A stretch of DNA of 64,000 nt from UBA11222 sp049323435 (GTDB taxonomy: Bacteria; Pseudomonadota; Alphaproteobacteria; UBA11222): positions 1-64,000 of the forward strand of contig JBMOMX010000036.1 in assembly GCA_049323435.1 (NCBI GenBank), written 5' to 3'. Below, piece after piece: positions 1-8,658 of the stretch. The notes below the pieces were generated by a model, which was not told the DNA's origin, did not search any database, and worked only from the letters and a program-made list of their open reading frames with translations. Position numbers and translations under genes: made by a program. Each line of letters opens with the position of its first letter. The first letter of the stretch is position 1.

Positions 1-84
1 GCGCGGCTGATTTCGGAGGAATCTTTTTTGTCTGGATGGGTGTTGGTGGCCTGACACGCAAGCGCGGAACGGTTATGCTGAGCC

Positions 85-3000
85 ATGCCAGAATCACCTG
101 CCGTATCACATAAGCAAAATCCCGCGCCCGCGCCTTTTGTGCATTTGCGGGTGCATTCGGCCTATTCGCTGCTTGAAGGCGCGGTGAAGATCAAGCAGAT
201 GCCGGCTTTGTGCCGTGCCTATGACATGCCGGCCATTGCCATTACCGATAGCGGCAATCTGTTTGGCGCGCTGGAATTTTCCGAAACGCTGGCGGGGGAG
301 GGCATACAGCCGGTCATTGGCTGCGCCTTGCAGCTTTGCTTTGACGGGCAGGATGGCGGCGTGGCGGGGGCGTTGCGCGGCCCGGCATTGCGCGAGCGGA
401 TTGCGCCCATTGTGCTGCTGGCGCAGAATGAAAGCGGCTATAATAATCTGATGTGGCTATCCAGCCATGCCTATCTGGAATGCGAGGCTGAACCCCATAT
501 CACGCTGGCGCAACTTGCTGAACATGCGGATGGGCTGATCTGCCTGAGCGGCGGGGCGCTGGGGCCGGTTGGATGTTTGCTGCGCCAGGCGCGCAAGGAT
601 GCCGGCAAGGCGCTGTTGTGCGAACTGGCGGCAATATTTCCGCAGCGCCTTTATGTCGAACTGCAACGCCATGGCATGGCGGAAGAAGCGGCAACCGAAG
701 CGGATTTTATTAGCCTCGCCTATGATCTGGAACTGCCATTGGCCGCCACCAATGAAGTGTATTTTCCCTATCGCGAAATGTTTGAGGCGCATGATGCGCT
801 GATCTGTATTTCGGCGGGGGCCTATGTTTCGCAGGATGACCGCCGCAAATTGACGCCCGAACATTATATGAAAAGCCCGGCCGAGATGGCGGCGCTGTTC
901 GCTGATTTGCCGGAGGCGATTGAAAACACGATCGAGATTGCGCAGCGCTGCGCCTTCCGGCCGCGCACCCGCGCCCCCATTCTGCCGCGCTTTGGCGCGC
1001 CCGAAGAAGAGGCGGCCGAACTGCGCCGCCAGGCGGCGCAAGGTCTGGCGCAGCGGCTGGCGGAGGAAGGCGGCTTTGCCAGCAGCGATGCCTATCGCGA
1101 GCGGCTGGAGTTTGAACTTGATGTCATCATCAAGATGGGCTTTGCCGGTTATTTCCTGATCGTGGCCGACTTTATTCAGTGGGCCAAAGGGCAGGGCATT
1201 CCGGTTGGGCCGGGGCGCGGTTCGGGCGCGGGCTCTTGCGTGGCCTGGAGCCTGACCATTACCGATCTGGATCCGTTACGCTTTGGCCTTCTGTTTGAGC
1301 GTTTTCTTAATCCCGAACGTGTCTCGATGCCGGATTTCGATATTGATTTCTGTCAGGAACGGCGCGATGAAGTGATCCGCTATGTGCGCGCAAAATATGG
1401 CGATGACCGTGTGGCGCAAATTATCGCCATTGGAAAATTACAGGCGCGCGCCGCCCTGCGCGATGTGGGCCGGGTGCTGCAGATGCCCTATGGCCAGGTG
1501 GACAGGATCTGCAAGCTGGTGCCGAACAATCCCGCCAACCCGATGACATTGGCCGAGGCCATCCAGGCCGAACCGCGCCTGAAGGAGGAACGCGATAATG
1601 ATCCCGCGGTCACGCATCTGCTGGATACGGCGATGCGTATCGAAGGGTTGTACCGGCACGCCTCGGTGCATGCGGCGGGTGTGGTGATCGGCGACCGGCC
1701 CCTGCATGAACTTGTACCGCTCTACCGCGAACCGCGCGGCGAAATGCCGGTGACGCAATTCAACATGAAATGGGTCGAACCGGCAGGCCTGGTGAAGTTC
1801 GATTTTCTCGGTCTTAAAACCCTGACGGTAATCGCCAGAACGGTGGAACTGCTGGCGCGCAGGGGCATTGTGCTGGATATTCACAAAATCCCGCTGGATG
1901 ACGGGCCGAGTTTTGACCTGCTGCGCGAGGCGGAAACTGTGGGCCTGTTCCAGCTCGAAGGCAGCGGCATGCGCGACTTTATCCGCAGCCTGCGCCCCGA
2001 CCGTTTCGAAGATATCATCGCCATGGTGGCGCTGTACCGGCCAGGTCCGATGGATGACATTCCCAAATATGTCGCCTGTAAAAACGGCCAGGAGGAAGTG
2101 GTCTATCCGCACCCGCTGCTGGAACCGATCCTGTCGGAAACCTATGGTGTCATTGTCTATCAGGAACAGGTGATGCAGATCGCCCAGGTGCTGTCCGGCT
2201 ACAGCCTGGGCGAAGCCGATCTGCTGCGCCGCGCCATGGGCAAGAAGATCCAGTCGGAAATGGATGCGCAGCGCGCGCGCTTCATAGATGGCGCGACAGC
2301 GCGCGGTGTGGATGCGGTGGTGGCCAGGAATATTTTCGAGCTGGTGAACAAATTTGCCGGCTATGGCTTTAACAAATGCCATTCGGCGCCTTATGCGATG
2401 ATTGCGTACCAGACCGCCTGGCTGAAGGCCAATTATCCGGTGGAGTTTCTGGCCGCCTCGATGATGCTGGATCAGGGCAATACCGACAAGCTCAGCATTT
2501 TCCGCAAGGAAGCGGCGCGGCTGGGCATTGCCGTCAGGGCGCCGGACATCAACCTGTCTGATGCGGATTTCAGCACCAGCGAGGGCACTATTTATTACGC
2601 GCTGGGCGCGGTGCGCAATGTGGGCGCGCAGGCGATGCGCGCCATTGTGGCCGAGCGCGAAGCCAATGGCCCGTTCGCGGATATGGAAGATTTCATTCAC
2701 CGGATTGACCCGCGCCATCTGAACAAGCGCAGCTTTGAATTTCTGGTCCGCGCCGGCGCATTTGACGCGCTGGCGCCCAACCGTGCGCAGCTTCTGGCGG
2801 GGGCTGATACTGTGCTGGCGCTGTGCAGCGCGGCGGCGGCGGCGCGCACCAGCAGCCAGAGCGATCTGTTCGCCACTGGCGGCGTGCAGCAGCGCCGCGA
2901 GCTGAAACTTCCGCCCACGGATGGCTGGCCGCCGATTGAAAGACTGAAGGCGGAATTTGATGCGCTCGGCTTTTACCTGTCGGCCCACCCGCTTGATGAT

Positions 3001-3558
3001 TTCCAGGCCGTTCTGGCGCGCGCCAATGTGACCCCCTATGCGGAGTTTTTTGAGCGGCTGGACGATTCCGAACGCCCCGCCAAACTGGCGGGCACGGTTG
3101 TGGCCAAGCGCGAGCAGCGCTCACAGCGCGGCAATCCCTTTGCCTTCGTCACCCTCAGCGATCAGTCGGGTGAATATGAAGTCACGCTGTTCAGCGAAGT
3201 GCTGAACGCGCACCGGGATCTGCTGGAACCCGGCAGTCTTGTGGTCATGAATGTCACCGGCCATATCGAGCGGGACCGCCCGCGCCTGACCGCGCAATCC
3301 ATTCAGGCTGTCGAAAAACTGGCTGACGCCGCAATCGGCGGCCTGCGTATATTCGTCGCGGACGCCGGACCGCTTGCCGGACTGCAAAAGCGGCTGCAAG
3401 ACGCCGGCCGGGGCAAGGGCTATGTCCATCTGGTTCTGAAGGACAATCATCAGCTTAAAGAAGTCGAAATCCGCATCCCCGGCAATTACGCCACCGGCCC
3501 CAGAATGCGCGGCGCCCTCGCTGCAGTCTCTGGGGTGCTGGAGGTACAGGAATGCTGA
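85..3558 (+). CDS. dnaE: DNA polymerase III subunit alpha
   Basis: Catalytic subunit of the replicative DNA polymerase III holoenzyme. At 1157 residues it matches the usual DnaE1 length (about 1160). An N-terminal PHP domain begins near residue 19 (HLRVHSAYSLLEG). The polymerase core has GPGRGSGAGS near residue 375 and the catalytic aspartates in PDFDIDF near residue 416. A C-terminal OB-fold lies around residues 1000-1080 (KLAGTVVAKREQRS onwards). The ATG at 85 is the only sensible start. Length and motif set fit the essential replicase rather than the error-prone DnaE2 (inference). It stands upstream of rpsB with its own 3' hairpin, so it is probably a separate transcription unit. Confidence 0.98.
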   Translation: MPESPAVSHKQNPAPAPFVHLRVHSAYSLLEGAVKIKQMPALCRAYDMPAIAITDSGNLFGALEFSETLAGEGIQPVIGCALQLCFDGQDGGVAGALRGPALRERIAPIVLLAQNESGYNNLMWLSSHAYLECEAEPHITLAQLAEHADGLICLSGGALGPVGCLLRQARKDAGKALLCELAAIFPQRLYVELQRHGMAEEAATEADFISLAYDLELPLAATNEVYFPYREMFEAHDALICISAGAYVSQDDRRKLTPEHYMKSPAEMAALFADLPEAIENTIEIAQRCAFRPRTRAPILPRFGAPEEEAAELRRQAAQGLAQRLAEEGGFASSDAYRERLEFELDVIIKMGFAGYFLIVADFIQWAKGQGIPVGPGRGSGAGSCVAWSLTITDLDPLRFGLLFERFLNPERVSMPDFDIDFCQERRDEVIRYVRAKYGDDRVAQIIAIGKLQARAALRDVGRVLQMPYGQVDRICKLVPNNPANPMTLAEAIQAEPRLKEERDNDPAVTHLLDTAMRIEGLYRHASVHAAGVVIGDRPLHELVPLYREPRGEMPVTQFNMKWVEPAGLVKFDFLGLKTLTVIARTVELLARRGIVLDIHKIPLDDGPSFDLLREAETVGLFQLEGSGMRDFIRSLRPDRFEDIIAMVALYRPGPMDDIPKYVACKNGQEEVVYPHPLLEPILSETYGVIVYQEQVMQIAQVLSGYSLGEADLLRRAMGKKIQSEMDAQRARFIDGATARGVDAVVARNIFELVNKFAGYGFNKCHSAPYAMIAYQTAWLKANYPVEFLAASMMLDQGNTDKLSIFRKEAARLGIAVRAPDINLSDADFSTSEGTIYYALGAVRNVGAQAMRAIVAEREANGPFADMEDFIHRIDPRHLNKRSFEFLVRAGAFDALAPNRAQLLAGADTVLALCSAAAAARTSSQSDLFATGGVQQRRELKLPPTDGWPPIERLKAEFDALGFYLSAHPLDDFQAVLARANVTPYAEFFERLDDSERPAKLAGTVVAKREQRSQRGNPFAFVTLSDQSGEYEVTLFSEVLNAHRDLLEPGSLVVMNVTGHIERDRPRLTAQSIQAVEKLADAAIGGLRIFVADAGPLAGLQKRLQDAGRGKGYVHLVLKDNHQLKEVEIRIPGNYATGPRMRGALAAVSGVLEVQEC

Positions 3559-3569
3559 GACGGTACAAA

Positions 3570-3588
3570 AGCCTTGCCATCCAAGGCT
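3570..3588 (+). terminator. Hairpin after dnaE, possible weak terminator
   Basis: AGCCTTG (3570-3576) and CAAGGCT (3582-3588) form a perfect 7-bp stem with a 5-nt loop, 11 nt after the dnaE stop. Only a short ATTT follows, so intrinsic termination would be weak. The same bases carry a good -35 box for the next gene. Confidence 0.35.
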
Positions 3589-3603
3589 ATTTACCCCTAT
3601 AAG
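3574..3603 (+). promoter_or_regulatory. Candidate sigma-70 promoter for rpsB-tsf
   Basis: TTGCCA (3574-3579, 5 of 6 to consensus) and TATAAG (3598-3603, 5 of 6) are 18 bp apart. Transcription would start near 3610 and leave a leader of about 167 nt before rpsB. In E. coli the rpsB leader is an autoregulatory site for S2; whether that holds here is inference. Confidence 0.5.
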
Positions 3604-3776
3604 CCGGGCTTCAAACCTCACGCAGGTTACGGCGTCCGGTACCCTTGATCTTCTATGGGAAATTTCTCTGGAAAATTAAAGGGAACAGCCCCTGATTGGC
3701 ATTCCGGCGCGTCGAACCGGTGTCCTGTAACGGGACCAACTCCTGCGGCGGCATAACCGGTAAAAGGAACAAAAGA

Positions 3777-4556
3777 ATGGCATTGCCAGATTTCAGCATG
3801 CGCCAGCTTCTTGAAGCAGGCGTGCATTTCGGACACCAGACTCATCGCTGGAATCCGAAAATGGCTCCGTTTCTGTTCGGGGCACGCAATAATATTCATG
3901 TGATCGACCTTACCCAGACGGTGCCGCTATTATATCGCGCGCTGGAAAATGTGCGCGATGTGGTGGCGGGCGGCGGACGGGTGCTGTTTGTCGGCACCAA
4001 GCGCCAGGCGGCAAAACCGCTGGCCGATGCGGCCAAACGCTGCGCGCAATATTACATTAACGAGCGCTGGCTGGGCGGAACGCTGACCAATTGGAAGACG
4101 ATTTCCAATTCGATCAAGAAGCTGAAATCGCTTGATGAGCAACTGGCCTCCGGCACAATTGGCCTAACCAAAAAAGAACTGCTGCAACTGACGCGCCAGC
4201 GCGACAAGCTGGAAGCCTCGCTGGGCGGCATCAAGGATATGGGCGGCATTCCCGACATGATCTTCATCATCGACACCAACAAGGAAGCGCTGGCGGTGCT
4301 CGAAGCCGCGAAGCTGAATATTCCGGTGATCGCCGTACTCGACAGCAATAGCAATCCCGACGGCATCAGCTGCCCGATTCCCGGCAATGATGACGCTGCC
4401 CGCGCGATTGATTTATATTGCGATCTGATGGCGCGCGCCTGTCTCGACGGCCTGTCACAGAGCAGTGCGGGCATGGAAGGTGAAATGGTTGAACCGCCGG
4501 CATTTGATGGCCCTAAAGTGCTTGAAGATGTCAGCGCCTCTGACACCACGCATTAA
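3777..4556 (+). CDS. rpsB: 30S ribosomal protein S2 (uS2)
   Basis: Small-subunit ribosomal protein bound late in assembly at the 30S head-body junction; it is needed for S1 binding. The 259 residues carry the family start MALPDFSMRQLLEAGVHFGH and the internal IFIIDTNKEALAVLEA segment. An ATG 81 bp upstream in frame adds 27 unconserved residues. The start at 3777 is preferred because MALPDFSMRQLL is the family N-terminus and AAAAGGAAC lies just upstream. tsf follows 56 nt later in the classic rpsB-tsf pair. Confidence 0.97.
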   Translation: MALPDFSMRQLLEAGVHFGHQTHRWNPKMAPFLFGARNNIHVIDLTQTVPLLYRALENVRDVVAGGGRVLFVGTKRQAAKPLADAAKRCAQYYINERWLGGTLTNWKTISNSIKKLKSLDEQLASGTIGLTKKELLQLTRQRDKLEASLGGIKDMGGIPDMIFIIDTNKEALAVLEAAKLNIPVIAVLDSNSNPDGISCPIPGNDDAARAIDLYCDLMARACLDGLSQSSAGMEGEMVEPPAFDGPKVLEDVSASDTTH

Positions 4557-4612
4557 GATACCAAACATCAGCTAACTCTATTGATACCTGTAACTTCAGG
4601 TGAGGAACTGCA

Positions 4613-5539
4613 ATGGCCGAGATTACAACTGCGCTGATTAAAGATCTGCGGGAAACCACCGGCGCCGGCATGATGGATTGCAAGAAGGCCTTGCAGGAAA
4701 CCGGCGGCGATATGGAGGCAGCCATCGACTGGCTGCGCGCCAAAGGCCTTTCCAAGGCTGCGAAAAAGGCGGATCGGGTCGCGGCGGAAGGCCTGATCGG
4801 CTTTGCCTCCGGCGACAAATGCGCCGCGCTGATCGAGTTGAATTCCGAAACCGATTTTGCGGCACGCTCGGAAAAGTTTCAGGCCATTGTTTCGGCGGTG
4901 GCCAAGCTTGCGCTGGCGGCAAAGGGAGATCTCGCCACATTGCTGGCGCAGAAATTTCCGGGCAGCGAGCGTGACGTAAGCGGCTATGTCTCCGAAATGG
5001 TCGGGACCATTGGTGAAAATATGAGTGTGCGGCGCACGGCCTATCTGTCGGTGTCCCAGGGCGTTGTGGCGGGCTATATCCATAATCAGGTTGTGCCGGG
5101 ACTCGGTAAAATGGGCGTAATCGTTGCGCTGGAATCTGCGGGCGACACCACCAGGTTGAACGAGCTCGGGCGTCAGGTCGCCATGCATATTGCCGCCGCC
5201 GCGCCCCTGGCGCTGGCGCCCGAATCGCTGGACCCGGAAGTGGTGGAGCGTGAACGCGCGGTGCTGATCGAACAGGCCCGCGAATCAGGCAAACCCGACA
5301 ATATCATCGAAAAGATGATCGAAGGCCGCATCCGCAAATTCTATGAAGAGGTCGTCCTGCTGTCCCAGGCTTGGGTGATGGACCCGGATATCACCGTACA
5401 AAAAGCCATCGATGCCGCCGCCAAGGAAATTGGCGCCCCGGTAAAAGTTACCGGTTTTGTACGCTTCCTGCTTGGCGATGGCATCGCCAGGGAAGAAAGC
5501 GATTTCGCCGCCGAGGTTGCCGCCGCCGCAGGCAATTAG
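4613..5539 (+). CDS. tsf: Elongation factor Ts
   Basis: Guanine-nucleotide exchange factor that regenerates EF-Tu-GTP during translation. At 308 residues it has a normal length. The N-terminal UBA-like module carries the family signature (LRETTGAGMMDCKKAL), and the core contains the EF-Tu-contacting ELNSETDFAAR segment near residue 79. A GAGGAACTGCA ribosome-binding region precedes the ATG. It lies between rpsB and pyrH, the usual order in proteobacteria, and is probably co-transcribed with rpsB. Confidence 0.97.
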   Translation: MAEITTALIKDLRETTGAGMMDCKKALQETGGDMEAAIDWLRAKGLSKAAKKADRVAAEGLIGFASGDKCAALIELNSETDFAARSEKFQAIVSAVAKLALAAKGDLATLLAQKFPGSERDVSGYVSEMVGTIGENMSVRRTAYLSVSQGVVAGYIHNQVVPGLGKMGVIVALESAGDTTRLNELGRQVAMHIAAAAPLALAPESLDPEVVERERAVLIEQARESGKPDNIIEKMIEGRIRKFYEEVVLLSQAWVMDPDITVQKAIDAAAKEIGAPVKVTGFVRFLLGDGIAREESDFAAEVAAAAGN

Positions 5540-5653
5540 GACGCTCGGGCAAAGCGCTGCTTTACCTGAGGCGTAAGGGGTTTAAGATAGGGGCCGCGCA
5601 GCCGCAACCGGCTGTGCGGTCCGTGCGCGCCACCAACGCCGGACCCGCCACCA

Positions 5654-6415
5654 ATGCCGGATATGTACATGCCATCTGATAAACCATCCAAGCCTTCCTC
5701 CGCGGCCCTGCGCTGGCGGCGGATATTGCTGAAAATTTCAGGCGAAGCCCTGATGGGGGATCGCCCCTTCGGGCATGACGCCGCCGCCATTGACCGTGTG
5801 GCGCTGGAAATTAGCAATGTCATCGCGCTGGGCGCCGAAGTTGCACTGGTGGTGGGCGGCGGCAATATTTTTCGCGGCATGTCGGATGCGGCCGGTGGCA
5901 TCGACCGCACCACTGCCGATCATATGGGCATGCTGGCGACGGTGATGAATGCGCTCGCCTTGCAGGACGGGCTGGAGCGCAATGGTATTGCGGCCCGCGC
6001 CATGTCCGGTGTCGCAATGCCGAGCGTGTGCGAAACATTCACAAGGCGCGATGCGATGCAGCATCTTCTGGCCGGGCGCGTGGTGGTGTTTGCCGGGGGC
6101 ACGGGCAATCCCTATTTTACGACCGATACCGCAGCAGCGCTGCGTGCGGCTGAAATGAATTGCGATGTACTGTTGAAGGGCACCCAGGTGGATGGCGTCT
6201 ATTCCGCCGATCCCAAAAAGGATGCCGGCGCGCTGCGCTATGACCGGTTAAGTTTCACGGATGTGCTGGCGCGCGATCTGCGCGTTATGGATGCAACGGC
6301 GGTCAGTCTGTGCCGTGAAAATAATATTCCCATTCTGGTATATAGTAATCAGGATACGGGGATGCTGGCCAGGGTTCTGACGGGCGCTGGCACTTATACG
6401 CTGATTGACGGGTGA
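5654..6415 (+). CDS. pyrH: Uridylate kinase (UMP kinase)
   Basis: Hexameric amino-acid-kinase-family enzyme phosphorylating UMP to UDP for pyrimidine nucleotide supply. Visible motifs are RRILLKISGEALMG near residue 22, VVGGGNIFRG near residue 70 and the FAGGTGNPYFTTDTAAALRA stretch near residue 145. The first 20 or so residues (Ser/Pro/Lys-rich) are outside the conserved fold, so the start could also be the ATG at 5666. The stop lies 4 nt before frr, indicating tight coupling. Confidence 0.96.
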   Translation: MPDMYMPSDKPSKPSSAALRWRRILLKISGEALMGDRPFGHDAAAIDRVALEISNVIALGAEVALVVGGGNIFRGMSDAAGGIDRTTADHMGMLATVMNALALQDGLERNGIAARAMSGVAMPSVCETFTRRDAMQHLLAGRVVVFAGGTGNPYFTTDTAAALRAAEMNCDVLLKGTQVDGVYSADPKKDAGALRYDRLSFTDVLARDLRVMDATAVSLCRENNIPILVYSNQDTGMLARVLTGAGTYTLIDG

Positions 6416-6419
6416 CAGG

Positions 6420-6989
6420 ATGGCAGAGCCGGTAGAATTCGATATTGATGATCTGCAACGCCGGATGGATGGCGCGCTCACAGCGTTCAAGACGGAATTG
6501 TCCGGGCTTCGCACCGGCCGCGCCAGTGCGGGGCTTCTTGATCCTATTGTGGTCGAGGTCTATGGCGGCTCCAAAATGCCGATCAATCAGCTGGGAACCG
6601 TCAGCGTACCCGATGCGCGCATGATCAGTATCCAGGTCTGGGACAAAAGCACAGTGGGCGCGGTGGACAAGGCCATTCAGAAATCCGGTCTGGGACTGAA
6701 TCCGCAGGTTGATGGCACGCTGATCCGGATTCCTATTCCTGCGTTAAATGCCGAACGCCGCGCTGAATTGTCCAAAGTTGCCGGTAAATATGCCGAAGAG
6801 GCCCGCATTGCCGCGCGCCATGTCCGCCGGCACGGGCTGGATACGCTGAAACGCATGGAAAAAGACGGGCATATCGGGGAAGACGATCTTAAAATCTGGT
6901 CGGAAGAAGTCCAGGAAATGACCGACGCTGTGATCAAGCAGATCGACCAGGCGCTGAGCGTCAAGGAACAAGAGATTATGCACGTTTGA
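6420..6989 (+). CDS. frr: Ribosome recycling factor
   Basis: Works with EF-G to split post-termination 70S complexes. The 189 residues are close to the usual 185. The N-terminus has the helix motif RMDGALTAFKTELSGLRTGRAS, followed by the GSKMPINQLGTVSVPDAR domain II segment and the RIPIPALNAERRAEL helix start. I chose the ATG at 6420 over an upstream in-frame TTG because the extra five residues are not conserved. The stop overlaps the TTG start of uppS (TTGA), suggesting translational coupling. Confidence 0.96.
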   Translation: MAEPVEFDIDDLQRRMDGALTAFKTELSGLRTGRASAGLLDPIVVEVYGGSKMPINQLGTVSVPDARMISIQVWDKSTVGAVDKAIQKSGLGLNPQVDGTLIRIPIPALNAERRAELSKVAGKYAEEARIAARHVRRHGLDTLKRMEKDGHIGEDDLKIWSEEVQEMTDAVIKQIDQALSVKEQEIMHV

Positions 6990-7738
6990 CCCAGGGGCCT
7001 GCTCATAAAGCGATACCAGCAGCAGCGGGTTTGCCGCGGCACATTGCCATTATCATGGATGGTAATGGCCGCTGGGCGAAGAAGCGCTACATGCCCCGCG
7101 CCCTGGGCCATCGTGAAGGGGCGGAAGCCGTGCGCCGCACCGTTACGGCCTGCGCGGAACTGGGTGTGCCTTATCTGACCCTGTTTGCATTTTCCTCCGA
7201 AAACTGGAAACGCCCGGCAGATGAGGTCGATGATCTGATGTGGCTGTTGCGCAGCTATCTGCAACGCGAAGTGGATGAATTGAACCGGCAGAAGGTGCGC
7301 ATCGGCTTTATCGGTGAACGCCCGGCCCTGGCGCCCGATCTGGTGTCCCTGATTGAAAATGCCGAACAGCAGACCCGGAGCAATGACCGGTTAATCTTTA
7401 CCATCGCCGTAAATTATGGCGGGCAACAGGATATTATCGCGGCAGCGCAAGCTCTGGCGCGCGAAGCGGCGGCAGGCCGCATGCAGCCGGAACAGATCAC
7501 GCCGGAAACTTTTGCCGCAAATTTGATGACTTCCGCGCTGCCGGACCCGGACCTCATCATCCGCACCAGCGGCGAGCAGCGGCTCAGTAATTTCATGCTC
7601 TGGCAGGCGGCCTATTCCGAGCTGGTTTTCATCGACACGCTTTGGCCGGATTTTTCGCGGCAGTCGCTGGAGAAGGCCATTGATATGTTTAATCAGCGCG
7701 AACGGCGCTTTGGCGCGACCGGCGAAAGCAGAGTGTGA
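6986..7738 (+). CDS. uppS: Undecaprenyl diphosphate synthase (cis-prenyltransferase)
   Basis: Condenses isopentenyl diphosphate units onto farnesyl diphosphate to make the C55 carrier lipid for peptidoglycan and O-antigen. Diagnostic motifs are IAIIMDGNGRWAKKR (catalytic Asp near residue 25), LTLFAFSSENWKRP near residue 70 and the C-terminal DLIIRTSGEQRLSNFMLWQ. The start is a TTG inside the frr stop (TTGA overlap). The only later candidate before the essential IMDGNGRW motif is another TTG, so a non-ATG start is nearly certain. Confidence 0.96.
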   Translation: MTQGPAHKAIPAAAGLPRHIAIIMDGNGRWAKKRYMPRALGHREGAEAVRRTVTACAELGVPYLTLFAFSSENWKRPADEVDDLMWLLRSYLQREVDELNRQKVRIGFIGERPALAPDLVSLIENAEQQTRSNDRLIFTIAVNYGGQQDIIAAAQALAREAAAGRMQPEQITPETFAANLMTSALPDPDLIIRTSGEQRLSNFMLWQAAYSELVFIDTLWPDFSRQSLEKAIDMFNQRERRFGATGESRV

Positions 7739-7842
7739 TGCTTTCAGATTTACGTATGCCGCATCCCCGCTTTGTCACTCGGGAACATTTCCGGGGTGAA
7801 ATGGCGCCTGAGATGGTTCGAAAAAAACGCTTACTGCCCTGA
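7738..7842 (+). CDS. Possible 34-residue leader peptide or small protein
   Basis: A short open frame starts with an ATG that overlaps the uppS stop (TGATG) and runs to a TGA at 7840. The product would be basic and His/Arg-rich (begins MLSDLRMPHPRF). It fills most of the 127-nt gap before cdsA in an otherwise tightly packed operon. I recognise no family. It may simply be spacer. Confidence 0.15.
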   Translation: MLSDLRMPHPRFVTREHFRGEMAPEMVRKKRLLP

Positions 7843-7865
7843 AATCCGTGTGACAGACAATCCGA

Positions 7866-8657
7866 GTGACAGATAAAAAGCCAGGCGATCTCATTCCCCG
7901 CATTCTCTCGGCACTTGTGCTGGCCCCTGCCGTTCTGGGGGCGGTGTGGTATGGCGGCGTGGTGTTTCAGATCATGCTTGGAAGCGTCATTATACTGGCG
8001 GCCTATGAATGGGCGCGCCTGACCTGTGGCCCGGTCTGGTATGGTGATATGGCGATCATTGCCGGGACGGCGCTTGCCGCGCTGCTGCTGCCTGGGCTGA
8101 CGGGCTGGATCCTTCTCGCGGGCATGGCGGTGTCTGGCGGTCTGTGCCGGATTCGCGGCCAGGAATATCGCTGGCGTCTGCTGGGGGTTCCCTATATTGC
8201 ACTGGGACCGGTGGCTATGTTGTGGCTGCGCGAGCAGGATGGCGTTGGTTTTACGTTAATAGTCTGGCTGCTATTGGTGGTCTGGGCCATGGATATCGGG
8301 GCCTATTTTGCAGGGCGTGCGATTGGCGGGCCAAAGCTTGCACCGCGTATCAGCCCGAACAAAACCTGGGCGGGCCTGCTTGGCGGCATGGCCAGTGCGG
8401 GAATTGCGGGGGGCGCAGTGGCGTTTGTGAGCAGCCTGGGGCCGGTATGGATGCTGGCTGTGCTGGCGGCGCTTGTGGGGGCCTGGTCGCAGGTTGGTGA
8501 TATTACGGAATCAATGGTAAAACGTCATTTTGGCGTCAAGGATATGAGCAATATAATTCCCGGTCATGGCGGGGTGCTGGACCGTATTGACGGGCTGCTG
8601 TTCGCGGCGCCCGCATTGGCGTCAGGGGTTCTCATATTGCGAGTGATAGGAAGCTGA
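7866..8657 (+). CDS. cdsA: Phosphatidate cytidylyltransferase
   Basis: Integral membrane enzyme making CDP-diacylglycerol from phosphatidic acid and CTP, the branch point of phospholipid synthesis. The 263 residues hold several hydrophobic segments. The C-terminal signature runs from SPNKTWAGLLGG (near residue 160) through SQVGDITESMVKRHFGVKD to IPGHGGVLDRIDGL. The start is GTG at 7866; no ATG is available near the conserved N-terminus. dxr begins one base after the stop. Confidence 0.95.
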   Translation: MTDKKPGDLIPRILSALVLAPAVLGAVWYGGVVFQIMLGSVIILAAYEWARLTCGPVWYGDMAIIAGTALAALLLPGLTGWILLAGMAVSGGLCRIRGQEYRWRLLGVPYIALGPVAMLWLREQDGVGFTLIVWLLLVVWAMDIGAYFAGRAIGGPKLAPRISPNKTWAGLLGGMASAGIAGGAVAFVSSLGPVWMLAVLAALVGAWSQVGDITESMVKRHFGVKDMSNIIPGHGGVLDRIDGLLFAAPALASGVLILRVIGS

Positions 8658-8658
8658 C

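Noticed and set aside
1438..2988. 516-residue open frame on the minus strand inside dnaE
   Set aside because: Antisense shadow of a GC-rich gene; low-complexity His/Arg/Gln-rich translation and no family pattern, while dnaE is fully conserved on the other strand.
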